A stretch of DNA of 52,732 nt from a virus, in the IMG/VR virus record IMGVR_UViG_3300042544_002506, positions 1-52,732 of that record; one strand, written 5' to 3'. Positions within the stretch are counted from its first letter, which is position 1. Every line of letters begins with the position of its first letter. The translations under genes were made by a program, and so were the position numbers. The notes beneath the pieces are model-generated. The model saw only the letters and a program-made list of their open reading frames with translations, searched no databases and was not told the origin of the DNA. This document shows positions 28,131 to 35,714 of the stretch, piece after piece.

Positions 28131-28148
28131 CGAACTCTGATACAATAT
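28129..28148 (+). promoter_or_regulatory. Early promoter overlapping a stop codon
   Basis: AACGAACT-CTGA-TACAAT; drives 28155. Confidence 0.8.
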
Positions 28149-28154
28149 TACAGA

Positions 28155-28367
28155 ATGACCGAATATCTCGATTCTAAAGGTAATCCTCTTGAAGTAGGCC
28201 ACGAGTATGCTCTTGTCACTTACTGGGAAGAGAGCTTCACACCCAACCCTGCTAGTGAGTGGATCAAAGCTGTTTGGACAGGTACTAGCTTTGTGGATGC
28301 AGATGGCTGCAGTTGGACTGAATGGCTTGAGAAGCCTGGTGTGGTTTCTCCTGATGTTGCGTACTAA
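28155..28367 (+). CDS. Small Trp-rich protein
   Basis: 70 residues with five Trp; LEVGHEYALVTYWE and KAVWTGTSFVDADG suggest a small beta-barrel. Function unknown. Confidence 0.65.
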   Translation: MTEYLDSKGNPLEVGHEYALVTYWEESFTPNPASEWIKAVWTGTSFVDADGCSWTEWLEKPGVVSPDVAY

Positions 28368-28386
28368 ACGAACTCTGATACAATTA
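28367..28386 (+). promoter_or_regulatory. Early promoter
   Basis: AACGAACT-CTGA-TACAAT; drives 28390. Confidence 0.8.
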
Positions 28387-28389
28387 GGT

Positions 28390-28614
28390 ATGATCACGGA
28401 AGCACTCACACGCACATTCAAGCCAACAGAAAGCAACTACCCTTACATCATTCCTGCTCTGCGTAATGGCATGGAGGTAAAGGTGACAAAGAAGATCGCT
28501 AAGGAGTTTGCGTTGGCTGAGCCTGGAATCATTGTTAAGGGTACTGTCCGCTATATTGAGTTTGCTCCAGCTGATCTCGGCCTCGTCGTAATGACTCTTA
28601 AAAACGAACTCTGA
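28390..28614 (+). CDS. Small hypothetical protein
   Basis: 74 residues from ATG 28390; RNGMEVKVTKKIAKEFALAE has the same strand-helix pattern as ATIRVSKKLAREIILHN in 27550, so it may belong to that family. Ends KNEL via the next promoter. Confidence 0.6.
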   Translation: MITEALTRTFKPTESNYPYIIPALRNGMEVKVTKKIAKEFALAEPGIIVKGTVRYIEFAPADLGLVVMTLKNEL

Positions 28615-28622
28615 TACAATTA
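28603..28622 (+). promoter_or_regulatory. Early promoter carrying a stop codon
   Basis: AACGAACT-CTGA-TACAAT; drives 28627. Confidence 0.8.
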
Positions 28623-28626
28623 CATT

Positions 28627-28860
28627 ATGCAACGACCGATTATTACTACCGCTTCAGATGGCCGCACCTACACTTGGGATAAATCAGACACCGCATACAT
28701 TGGAGTAGAAACTTCTTGTGGGTGTTATGGAGCTGAGCTACGCGATGATGGTCGCTGGTCTCCTATTAACGTCGAAGGTTGTCACTTCCAAGTCTGGAGT
28801 GATGAAGCGTATGACACTCCAGAAGAAGCATGTGAGCGTTCACATGAAATCTTCACCTGA
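28627..28860 (+). CDS. Small acidic hypothetical protein
   Basis: 77 residues with a CGC motif (VETSCGCYGAEL) and a C-terminal helix (TPEEACERSHEIF). No family recognised. Confidence 0.6.
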   Translation: MQRPIITTASDGRTYTWDKSDTAYIGVETSCGCYGAELRDDGRWSPINVEGCHFQVWSDEAYDTPEEACERSHEIFT

Positions 28861-28862
28861 TT

Positions 28863-28882
28863 AACGAACTCTGATACAATTA
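28863..28882 (+). promoter_or_regulatory. Early promoter
   Basis: AACGAACT-CTGA-TACAAT; 22 nt leader before 28905. Confidence 0.8.
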
Positions 28883-28904
28883 AACAGTAACCAAAATAAA
28901 CTAG

Positions 28905-29207
28905 ATGTCAATCACACTTCACATTCCGCAATTAGTTATTACCGTGCTGAGCTGGGCTACCTTGGCTCTTGTTATCTTATTGATCATTACCTGGACGAAG
29001 CGTTTAGCTCTTCATCGCATCTCAGAGGTCAAAGCATTATCAAAAATGTATCTCTGGTTGCTGTTTACGAATGACTTCAAAGACGAGATGGTCCGTAACC
29101 TCTTTGACAGATACATCAGGAATTTGATGAACCGCGATGACGAGGCCAAGCTCGTATATGATCTAAAGAACATCCTTGATAAGGTCATCAAGAGCAACGA
29201 ACTCTAA
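28905..29207 (+). CDS. Single-span membrane protein with cytoplasmic helix
   Basis: 100 residues: hydrophobic segment about 9-30 (LVITVLSWATLALVILLIIT), then a charged helical domain (DEMVRNLFDRYIRNLMNR). Probably anchored in the inner membrane. Ends NEL at the next promoter. Confidence 0.65.
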   Translation: MSITLHIPQLVITVLSWATLALVILLIITWTKRLALHRISEVKALSKMYLWLLFTNDFKDEMVRNLFDRYIRNLMNRDDEAKLVYDLKNILDKVIKSNEL

Positions 29208-29215
29208 TACAATAT
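29196..29215 (+). promoter_or_regulatory. Early promoter carrying a stop codon
   Basis: AACGAACT-CTAA-TACAAT; the stop is TAA here. Drives 29222. Confidence 0.8.
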
Positions 29216-29221
29216 CAATAT

Positions 29222-29467
29222 ATGGAAGTAACTCAATACATGAAGGACACTGGCGTGCTTGTTGAACCTGTTGAATGCGTTCTGGAAGGCATCGATGGTA
29301 ATGCATTCGCTCTGATCGGTCATTGGTCGAAGTGTGCCCGTAAAGCTGGTCGTACCGCAGATGAGATCGCTATCGTTCAGCACGAGGCGATGGCCAATGA
29401 CTACGATCACTTAGTAGGTACTCTGGCACGCCACTGTGCTGACTACTGGGAAGATGTTCCCTTTTAA
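29222..29467 (+). CDS. Conserved small phage protein
   Basis: 81 residues. EGIDGNAFALIGHWSKCARKAG and MANDYDHLVGTLARH match a widespread small phage and bacterial family I know only as hypothetical (D-G-N-A-F motif). Function unknown. Confidence 0.7.
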   Translation: MEVTQYMKDTGVLVEPVECVLEGIDGNAFALIGHWSKCARKAGRTADEIAIVQHEAMANDYDHLVGTLARHCADYWEDVPF

Positions 29468-29487
29468 TTTCAATGTGTGTGGTTGAC

Positions 29488-29523
29488 AGACTCACCGGTG
29501 CTCAGAGAGATGCCGGTGAGTCT
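29488..29523. terminator. Perfect 11-bp hairpin
   Basis: AGACTCACCGG/CCGGTGAGTCT around a 14-nt loop, 20 nt after the 29222 gene; no T-run, so function as a terminator is uncertain. Confidence 0.45.
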
Positions 29524-29640
29524 CTGCATCTACCGCGTTATTTCAGAACCGGGTTCTCTAGAGAGAGCGGGTCTCTGAGCATGTAAGCGTTCGAGAATGT
29601 CTATAGCTGAGAGCTTTTAGGAAACGTTTTTAGGCCATGG

Positions 29641-29777
29641 CTCCTATAAATTTTTTTCGCAAATCTCCCAACTCTCCTTATAAAAATTTTTTTTGCTATT
29701 CTCCCAGACTCCTTATAAAAATTTTTTTCGCAAATCTCGGAATTCCTATAAAATTTTTTTTTTTGCAAATTTTCTAT
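29641..29777. repeat. Four ~34-bp AT-tract direct repeats
   Basis: Copies start near 29641, 29674, 29709 and 29743. Core: CTCC(T)TATAAAAATTTTTTT, then CGCAAATCTC or a variant. Each has an A-run followed by a T-run of 7-10. Confidence 0.8.
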
Positions 29778-29787
29778 ACTCTCTTAT

Positions 29788-29807
29788 AACGAACTCTGAT
29801 ATAATTA
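29788..29807 (+). promoter_or_regulatory. Early promoter
   Basis: AACGAACT-CTGA-TATAAT, following a fifth partial CTCTTATAA repeat; drives 29812. Confidence 0.8.
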
Positions 29808-29811
29808 CAAT

Positions 29812-30051
29812 ATGGAAACAGTTGAAACATACACACCAGTTCTACGCGAATTTGATTGCTTCTCTGCTGAAATGGTGCTTGATAGCTCTGGTGAATGGGT
29901 GCGCTATGAAGACTACAAAGAACTCTCAGAATATGCAGACAAGCTCGCTGAAGGATTGCCATGCTTGCCAAAGGACATTGAAGTTCTCCGATCCACCAAC
30001 GCCGCGCTTGCTCAACGAGTCTTTGAACTTGAATCTATGCTACACGATTAA
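29812..30051 (+). CDS. Small acidic coiled-coil protein
   Basis: 79 residues; SSGEWVRYEDYKELSEYADK and a C-terminal helix (STNAALAQRVFELESML). Phage relatives with W-V-x-Y-x-D-Y are known as hypothetical. Followed by a run of 13 A. Confidence 0.65.
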   Translation: METVETYTPVLREFDCFSAEMVLDSSGEWVRYEDYKELSEYADKLAEGLPCLPKDIEVLRSTNAALAQRVFELESMLHD

Positions 30052-30070
30052 CAAAAAAAAAAAACTATAA

Positions 30071-30844
30071 ATGAAAAGTCTAATTATCGGCAGCACCGCC
30101 ATCAAACACTGGTATCCTGATTTTAAGCGAGAGCCAAAGGATCTTGACTTGATCGATACTGAAACATATATGAGTACAAAGGAAGTTGAACGTCTTTGGA
30201 TCCATCAGTTTCAGGAGCTTCTTGATATTAATATTGATGACCGCTATCTCGATCCAAACAGTCTGCTTACACTCAAGCTATCTCACCTTGGCTGGGATAT
30301 TCTCTGGGAGAAGCATGTAGCGGATGTCGAGTTCCTATTCAGTAAAGGCTGCATGGTCGACCGGGGGTTATACGAGAGACTTGTTGCGGGCTGGATACGA
30401 AAGCATGGTAAGAAATGGGCATCTCTTAAAGGTAAAGACTCTACTACATTTTTTGAAGATGCTGTTGCACGTAAATACAATCATGATAGTATTCATGAAA
30501 TTGTAGCTATCTATGATAAGCCCCTCTACGAACAACTCATTCACGAAGGTGTACAGTGTAGCGAAAAAGGATTTGAAAAACTCTCTTATGAGGATAAAAT
30601 ATATCTTGTAAAGGAGGAGGTGTGGGTGACTGCATTAGAGCGGTATCTCATTCCCAATGACTTTAAATACAGTGCTACTCTCGCTTATCAACAAGCGCTT
30701 AAGAAGCTTGCAACAACCATGTCTAGCGGCTGGTTCAAGTTTTTTATTCTCAGTAACATTCATATCCTGAGAAAATGCCGTGACAGATCCTATATTGATA
30801 AATTTAAAACTGCTGAATCTCAAAACCTAATCAAACTAAACTAA
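30071..30844 (+). CDS. Nucleotidyltransferase-fold phage protein (DUF7275-like)
   Basis: 257 residues. The start LIIGSTAIKHWYPDF followed by REPKDLDLIDTE is a minimal nucleotidyltransferase core: G-S near residue 7 and D-x-D near residue 25. The fold is seen in a T4-like phage family I recall as DUF7275. KHVADVEFLF may give the third acidic residue. Transfers to an unknown substrate, or is inactive. Starts after an A-run without an early promoter. Confidence 0.65.
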   Translation: MKSLIIGSTAIKHWYPDFKREPKDLDLIDTETYMSTKEVERLWIHQFQELLDINIDDRYLDPNSLLTLKLSHLGWDILWEKHVADVEFLFSKGCMVDRGLYERLVAGWIRKHGKKWASLKGKDSTTFFEDAVARKYNHDSIHEIVAIYDKPLYEQLIHEGVQCSEKGFEKLSYEDKIYLVKEEVWVTALERYLIPNDFKYSATLAYQQALKKLATTMSSGWFKFFILSNIHILRKCRDRSYIDKFKTAESQNLIKLN

Positions 30845-30845
30845 C

Positions 30846-31370
30846 ATGATGATGACTAAAGAACAACAAAAACAAGTACAAATACTCGAACTACAGAACC
30901 AGATCAAAGAACTCAATAGGCAGATTGAGTTGCTCAGTAAGCGTAAAGGTCTTAAGGATATTACTCCTAAGGAAATTTATACTGACTATCTGCGTCTTCT
31001 AGGTGAAGATGAAGAGACTAGAAAAGATGCTCGTAAATATATTGACATGAGCTTGTTGACTAGTCCTTATACTAAAGACTATGGTATTAATGTACACGAG
31101 TTTGTTACTGCAGAGTTTCAGTATACCCGCGTTCGTCTAACCTTTGATGAATTTACGCTCGAGGTTGTTGACCAGAAGGGTGGCGGTGAAGGCAGTGGTG
31201 AGCATTGGCATAGTGTTCTCAAGGCGGTTGATGTAGCTGATCCTACTATTGTTCGATACTTCTACATTCCTGGTTACTACGCATCTTACGAAGGTACAAC
31301 TATTGACTTTGATGACATCTATGAAGTCACACCTTTCGACAAAGTTGTTGTTGATTGGAAGCGTGCATAA
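30846..31370 (+). CDS. Conserved phage protein with N-terminal coiled coil
   Basis: 174 residues. Residues 5-36 form a coiled coil (QILELQNQIKELNRQIELLS). GGGEGSGEHWHSVLKAVD and YFYIPGYYASYEGTTIDFDD in the second half belong to a conserved phage family of unknown function. Starts ATGATGATG 1 nt after the previous stop, so co-translated. Confidence 0.7.
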   Translation: MMMTKEQQKQVQILELQNQIKELNRQIELLSKRKGLKDITPKEIYTDYLRLLGEDEETRKDARKYIDMSLLTSPYTKDYGINVHEFVTAEFQYTRVRLTFDEFTLEVVDQKGGGEGSGEHWHSVLKAVDVADPTIVRYFYIPGYYASYEGTTIDFDDIYEVTPFDKVVVDWKRA

Positions 31371-31389
31371 TTAACCCTGCATATTATAA

Positions 31390-31430
31390 AAAAAGCTCTC
31401 TGCATTTACTTGCGGAGAGCTTTTTCTTTT
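31390..31430. terminator. Bidirectional terminator
   Basis: AAAAAGCTCTC and GAGAGCTTTTT pair around a TGCATTTACTTGCG loop, with A-run and T-run flanks; separates the early plus-strand genes from the minus-strand LRR/lysozyme operon. Confidence 0.9.
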
Positions 31431-31451
31431 TATTGTTGTTACAAGAAAGGT

Positions 31452-32207
31452 TTATATATTTAGGTCGATCGGGTTGCGACGAACCTTTACACTACCGCTT
31501 ACCTTGCATACGCTTCGTATTTGTTCTTCTGTGAATGTTTGCAAGCTATAATCTTTCTCACTACCTTGCGGGTAACAAATAAAGTTGCCATTTACTACCT
31601 TTGGACACCCTTCAAGTGATTCGAGCGGATTTTCTGATACATTGAAAGTATAATCTACATATTCTGGTGCTCCTCTTAAGTCTCTTAGACCGCAACCATA
31701 TGCGCTAAAGGTACCATATGACCTTACAGGTGCACCTTCTAATGATGTAAGATTCTTATTGTCATTCACTATGTAGTATGACATATTCTGATAGTCAGCT
31801 AACAAAGCTGTTGGACCACCTATAAGGTTTCTTAAATCGCAAAAAGATGCATCAAACCGTCTCATTTCTTGCGGGCAACCTTCTAATGATCTGAGATTGG
31901 TATTATACCTACAATCATACGAACTCCATACTTCATCCGGCGAACCGACAAGACTAGTTAATAGGTTGCGCGATACATCATAACTACCCTTAACGATTCT
32001 TGGGCCGCCTTCTAATGATTTAAGGCTTGATCTACTTACATTAAAATAGCCATAGATAAGACGCGGACTATTCTTTAAGTTTGTGAAACTGTTTTTACCC
32101 GCATACAAACTACCGTGTACCTCGTCTATCTCACCAAGAAACTCGGGTAGCTCTTCGAGATACATTTCCTCTAACTCTATTAAACCTTCTATAATTTTCT
32201 TAGACAT
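31452..32207 (-). CDS. Degenerate leucine-rich-repeat protein
   Basis: 251 residues. Cap KKIIEGLIELEEMYLEELPEF, then repeats of unequal quality (SFTNLKNSPRLIYGYFNV; LKSLEGGPRIVKGSYDV; LTSLVGSPDEVWSSYDC; LTSLEGAPVRSYGTFSA) and the family tail FTEEQIRSVCKVSGSVKV. Third gene of a minus-strand operon led by a lysozyme; overlaps the previous gene by 8 nt. Confidence 0.8.
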   Translation of the reverse strand: MSKKIIEGLIELEEMYLEELPEFLGEIDEVHGSLYAGKNSFTNLKNSPRLIYGYFNVSRSSLKSLEGGPRIVKGSYDVSRNLLTSLVGSPDEVWSSYDCRYNTNLRSLEGCPQEMRRFDASFCDLRNLIGGPTALLADYQNMSYYIVNDNKNLTSLEGAPVRSYGTFSAYGCGLRDLRGAPEYVDYTFNVSENPLESLEGCPKVVNGNFICYPQGSEKDYSLQTFTEEQIRSVCKVSGSVKVRRNPIDLNI

Positions 32208-32880
32208 ATACTTTACCTCCTACCTCACACACTGCTCTAACTTGTTCTTCAGTAAATTGTACATCGTTATTACTACACTCAAAAATTCCGCCTACATATT
32301 TCGGTGCTCCTTCAAGTGATGTTAGTTGGTTATAACTACAAACAAAATGACCACTTACACTTATAGGCGCTCCTTTAAGTGAGGTTAGTTTGTTATTAGT
32401 ACAATCAAAATTACCAACTACTCTCTGCGGAGCTCCTTCGAGAGATATTAGTCGGTTGTCAGTACAATCAAAATTACTAACTACTCTCTGCGGAGCTCCT
32501 TTAAGTGATGTTAGTTGGTTACCTAAACAATAAAAACTACCACCAACACTTTGCGGTGCTCCTTCGAGTGATGTGAGTAGGTTATGATAACAATAAAAAC
32601 TATCACCTACACTTTGAGGCGCTCCTTCGAGTGTAGTCAATTTATTGTTATAACAGTAAAAATTCTTACCTACACTACGTGGAGCTCCTTCGAGTGATGT
32701 TAGTTTATTATTTTCGCAATTAAAAGTACTACCTACACTACGTGGAGCTCCTTTTAAAGTTGTTAGTTGGTTGTTAGTACACTTAAAATAACCTTCTATC
32801 TCAACACCCTCAAAAAAATCAGGTAGATTATCAAGATAGAGTTTGCTTATATCAACATGCCCCTTTATAATTTTCTTCAT
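32200..32880 (-). CDS. Leucine-rich-repeat protein, regular
   Basis: 226 residues. Cap KKIIKGHVDISKLYLDNLPDFF, eight nearly identical 21-residue units (for example CENNKLTSLEGAPRSVGKNF) and tail FTEEQVRAVCEVGGKVYV. Closely related to 7564-8187. Translationally coupled to the lysozyme (ATGA). The high repeat identity allows slippage or recombination. Confidence 0.85.
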   Translation of the reverse strand: MKKIIKGHVDISKLYLDNLPDFFEGVEIEGYFKCTNNQLTTLKGAPRSVGSTFNCENNKLTSLEGAPRSVGKNFYCYNNKLTTLEGAPQSVGDSFYCYHNLLTSLEGAPQSVGGSFYCLGNQLTSLKGAPQRVVSNFDCTDNRLISLEGAPQRVVGNFDCTNNKLTSLKGAPISVSGHFVCSYNQLTSLEGAPKYVGGIFECSNNDVQFTEEQVRAVCEVGGKVYV

Positions 32881-33572
32881 TGGTCCATTGTTTGTTCTAG
32901 CTCTTTAGCATATCTTAATCTCTTACCTGTGTGCGGTACACCAGCCTTTTCGTATTTCTTCAAGAAGATTAGAGTGGCGTCTTCTACACTATCAGCATTA
33001 TTAAGCATTTGTTTTACTCTCATATATTCTGGATGAACTGTTAGTTCGTGTATAATAAAGTCGATCTGTGTGTTAAAATCAGTCCATTTTTTACCTTGTT
33101 TTTTGGCAAATGATACAAGATTGATTCTGTCTGTATCAAACCTACCACCTTTCTCCCATTGAACTAATCCTCTTCCTGGACCACCTCTCAACTGAACCAT
33201 GTCTGATTTCAACTCTTCTCCAGCTTCTGCTTTGAGATTCGCAACGATTCCTATCGCTGCTGTACGTGTTAAACCGCTTAGCATTAACTTATAAAATGCG
33301 TGTCTTGCTCTTGCTTGAGGAGAGCTTATATCCTGCGATATGTTCGGACGTACCTTGACAGGCTCTTCAGCTCTCTGAGATATGTTCGGACGTACTTTGA
33401 TAGGTGTTCTTGGTCTCTCAGATGTTTCTATCTTCTGTTCAATAGATTGTCGTGGATTGTCGTTATACTTATTTAAAATGGTGTTACCTCCTTTGATCAT
33501 TCCGAGTCCGGCTGCTCCTGCAGCTAGAGCCTTTAAATAGGTCTTTACATTTTCATCAAATTGCAAAATCAT
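32877..33572 (-). CDS. Phage tail-type lysozyme (Phage_lysozyme2 family)
   Basis: 231 residues. N-terminal hydrophobic stretch (about 10-25, LKALAAGAAGLGMI) and a linker with two copies of PIKVRPNISQ / PVKVRPNISQ. The catalytic domain (about 90-230) shows LTRTAAIGIVANLKAEAG with the likely catalytic Glu, then GGPGRGLVQWEKGGR. Cleaves peptidoglycan glycan strands. First gene of the operon from a GATAAATA box. May be virion-associated or an endolysin. Confidence 0.75.
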   Translation of the reverse strand: MILQFDENVKTYLKALAAGAAGLGMIKGGNTILNKYNDNPRQSIEQKIETSERPRTPIKVRPNISQRAEEPVKVRPNISQDISSPQARARHAFYKLMLSGLTRTAAIGIVANLKAEAGEELKSDMVQLRGGPGRGLVQWEKGGRFDTDRINLVSFAKKQGKKWTDFNTQIDFIIHELTVHPEYMRVKQMLNNADSVEDATLIFLKKYEKAGVPHTGKRLRYAKELEQTMDQ

Positions 33573-33584
33573 TTTATATAGCTT

Positions 33585-33592
33585 TATTTATC
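33585..33592 (-). promoter_or_regulatory. Late-type promoter box
   Basis: Minus-strand GATAAATA, 12 nt before the ATG at 33572. Confidence 0.6.
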
Positions 33593-33623
33593 CTTTTAAC
33601 ATAGTTTTTTAAAGCTAGGTGTA

Positions 33624-33629
33624 TATAAT
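33624..33629 (+). promoter_or_regulatory. Possible -10 box without AACGAACT
   Basis: TATAAT, 6 nt before ATG 33636; may represent a middle class. Confidence 0.45.
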
Positions 33630-33635
33630 ATTCAT

Positions 33636-34274
33636 ATGCGTAATATCAACCTTCCGAAGGCTCGTGTATACATCCGTAAAGATGCCTTCGGTGGCTCAAG
33701 CGAAGAATTTGAACCAGCTTGGCTTGTGTCAGTTCGCGCACTTAGATCGCGACCGCTTTGCTTTCAGGTATGGGTTGATAAGTATGCTGCGTGCTACGAT
33801 AAAGTACCACCTCATACACTATACTGGAAAGTTCCTAGCAGCTTTCAACAAGCTCTACCTCTTTCTAAAATACAGATGTGGGAATGCTTATCAGGTTCTA
33901 TAGAATGCTGGGTAAAAGCACAACTCGGCGATGCGCCTGTTATTGTAAATCTAGGTAAGGATTACGGTACAACTAGAGGCAAGTACTGGTTTACGCTCGA
34001 TTTTATACCAGAGAATGAAGCGCTTGGTTATGTTGATGTTGGTGAAGCAGGTGTTCTTGAAGAGCACAAAGAGGGTAATGTTATCAAACTTGCAAACGGT
34101 CAAATTGCCATCTACCCTAATAACCGTCTCAAGTGGCTTCCTCCCTCTCTTACATCTGCATCAGCATTGTCTGCTATTCCTCCATGGAGTGTAGCGAGTG
34201 ATGCGCAATGGGAAGCGTGGATGACAGGAGAAGATAAGGCAGAATTACACGGAGATTCTGAATGGGCTTATTGA
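33636..34274 (+). CDS. Conserved phage protein of unknown function
   Basis: 212 residues. NLPKARVYIRKDAFGG and the W/Y-rich continuation (LCFQVWVDKYAACYDKVPP) recall a conserved family in T4-like phages. Ends near WSVASDAQWEAWM. No enzymatic motif seen. Confidence 0.65.
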   Translation: MRNINLPKARVYIRKDAFGGSSEEFEPAWLVSVRALRSRPLCFQVWVDKYAACYDKVPPHTLYWKVPSSFQQALPLSKIQMWECLSGSIECWVKAQLGDAPVIVNLGKDYGTTRGKYWFTLDFIPENEALGYVDVGEAGVLEEHKEGNVIKLANGQIAIYPNNRLKWLPPSLTSASALSAIPPWSVASDAQWEAWMTGEDKAELHGDSEWAY

Positions 34275-34279
34275 TTCAA

Positions 34280-34299
34280 AACGAACTTCACTATAATTA
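34280..34299 (+). promoter_or_regulatory. Early promoter (last copy)
   Basis: AACGAACT-TCAC-TATAAT; drives the DNA ligase. No further copies in the remaining 18 kb. Confidence 0.8.
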
Positions 34300-34303
34300 G
34301 TAT

Positions 34304-35422
34304 ATGAACCTAGATACACTTTATAAAAGGGATAGCAATGATGGTGTCCGTCAATGGACAATTGAGGTAAATGAAACAGGTTACCGTACTCACAGTGGTT
34401 TGGTGAATGGTAAGATTGTAACTAGTGAGTGGTTTAAGGTTGAAGCGACAAATGTTGGTCGTTCTAATGAGAGGGATCTCGCTACTCAAGCGCAATTCGA
34501 AGCACAGGCACGCTGGCAAAAGAAAGTTGATTCGGGATACAGTCCTAATCAAGAGAGTTGTAATACAGCAACAGTCAAAATCACTCCTATGCTTGCTAAA
34601 AAATGGGAAGACCGCAAAGATAAGCTCTCGTTTCCTTTAGCATCACAACCTAAGCTCGATGGTCTTAGATGTTGGATTGATAAGCAAGGTGCGTGGACTC
34701 GTAACGGTAAGCGTTGGATGACTGTACCATTTTTAACAAAAGCGCTGAGAGGCTTTTTTGATAGTCATCCTCATGCCATTCTTGATGGGGAGCTTTATAG
34801 TCACGAACTTAAGCATGACTTTAATAAAATCTGTAGCTTGGTTAAAAAGTCAAAACCAACAGCAGAAGATATTGACGAGTGCGAATCGAAGATCAAGTAC
34901 TACATTTACGACTGTGTAATTCATCCTATGAAAACGTCTACATTTACAAGTCGTATTGAAAGTGTGCGAGAAATTGTACAAAGACTGCCGCAAAACTTTG
35001 TAGCTGTACCAACAACCATTGCTAATGATCAAACTGAGCTTGATGCTCTATATGGTGGTTATATTGAGGATGGCTTTGAGGGTCAGATGGTACGACTGCC
35101 AGATAGTCCTTACGAATTCAAACGCAGCGCAAATCTATTGAAACGAAAAGAGTTTCAGGATGACGAGTACTTGATTGTTGATATTTGTGAAGGCAATGGC
35201 AATAAGAGCGGCATGGCAGGATATGCAATCTTGCAACACGCTGACGGTCGCACATTTAATAGTAATATCAAAGGGCAGCATGACTTCTTGACAGAGTTAC
35301 TTAAGAATAGAGAGACATATATTAGCACATATGCTACATGCACATTCTTCAATCTTACTCCTGATGGTATTCCTCGCTTTCCATACATTACGCGTCTCCG
35401 AGACGGTAAGGGTGTCGATTGA
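34304..35422 (+). CDS. ATP-dependent DNA ligase with N-terminal WGR-like domain
   Basis: 372 residues. Residues 1-85 look like a WGR domain (RQWTIEVNETGYRTHSGLVN, NVGRSNERDLATQAQ). The adenylation domain has motif I K117-L-D-G-L-R with the AMP-accepting Lys, motif III DGELYSHEL, motif IV EGFEGQMVR and motif V LLKRKEF. It seals nicks in replication, repair and recombination. WGR domains occur on other phage ligases and bind DNA ends or nicks. Confidence 0.9.
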   Translation: MNLDTLYKRDSNDGVRQWTIEVNETGYRTHSGLVNGKIVTSEWFKVEATNVGRSNERDLATQAQFEAQARWQKKVDSGYSPNQESCNTATVKITPMLAKKWEDRKDKLSFPLASQPKLDGLRCWIDKQGAWTRNGKRWMTVPFLTKALRGFFDSHPHAILDGELYSHELKHDFNKICSLVKKSKPTAEDIDECESKIKYYIYDCVIHPMKTSTFTSRIESVREIVQRLPQNFVAVPTTIANDQTELDALYGGYIEDGFEGQMVRLPDSPYEFKRSANLLKRKEFQDDEYLIVDICEGNGNKSGMAGYAILQHADGRTFNSNIKGQHDFLTELLKNRETYISTYATCTFFNLTPDGIPRFPYITRLRDGKGVD

Positions 35423-35442
35423 TCCTTTTGTGGTAGTTAATG

Positions 35443-35450
35443 CATAAATA
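35443..35450 (+). promoter_or_regulatory. Late-type promoter box
   Basis: CATAAATA, 9 nt before ATG 35460. Confidence 0.55.
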
Positions 35451-35459
35451 ATAACTACC

Positions 35460-35678
35460 ATGATTGCATTTCTTAGAAAACTACTAGATTGGTTTCTAGC
35501 AGATTACGAGCAACCAGTTAAGCAAAAGCAGTATTTGTATAGGTATAAGCACCGTGTTTTTTGGTGCGATCCGCAGACAATAAAGAGACTGAATGATGCT
35601 TTAGCAATGGCTAATAGCGAAGAAAGGTATAAGCGAGTTCTTTCGCCTGAGTCAGAGCGGTATAAAAAGAGAGATTAA
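35460..35678 (+). CDS. Small basic hypothetical protein
   Basis: 72 residues, amphipathic start (FLRKLLDWFLADYEQ), basic centre (QKQYLYRYKHRVF). Late box ahead, terminator behind, so a monocistronic late gene. Confidence 0.65.
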   Translation: MIAFLRKLLDWFLADYEQPVKQKQYLYRYKHRVFWCDPQTIKRLNDALAMANSEERYKRVLSPESERYKKRD

Positions 35679-35680
35679 AA

Positions 35681-35714
35681 AACCGAGCTAGTTAAGCTAG
35701 CTCGGTTGATTTTT
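35681..35714. terminator. Bidirectional terminator
   Basis: Perfect 11-bp stem AACCGAGCTAG/CTAGCTCGGTT, loop TTAAG, A-run before and GATTTTTT after; serves 35460 and the convergent lysis operon. Confidence 0.9.

Larger units (their letters stand above)
29468..29787. other. Non-coding segment with hairpin and AT-rich direct repeats
   Basis: 320 bp without a credible gene. Left part: an 11-bp perfect inverted repeat and a TCTCTAGAGA palindrome. Right part: four direct repeats of about 34 bp with A/T tracts. Candidate replication origin, bent-DNA regulatory site or packaging-related site; none proven. Confidence 0.6.

Noticed and set aside
29693-30070. 125-residue plus-strand ORF (MLFSQTPYKNFFRKS...)
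   Set aside because: Runs through the AT-tract repeats and the early promoter of 29812, out of frame with the real gene.
31449-31456. CTAAATA-like box on the minus strand at the end of the LRR operon
   Set aside because: It coincides with a stop codon region and points only into a terminator, so a chance match is likely.
32083-32319. Plus-strand ORF across the LRR genes
   Set aside because: Complement of the repeat-rich LRR coding region; no start signal.
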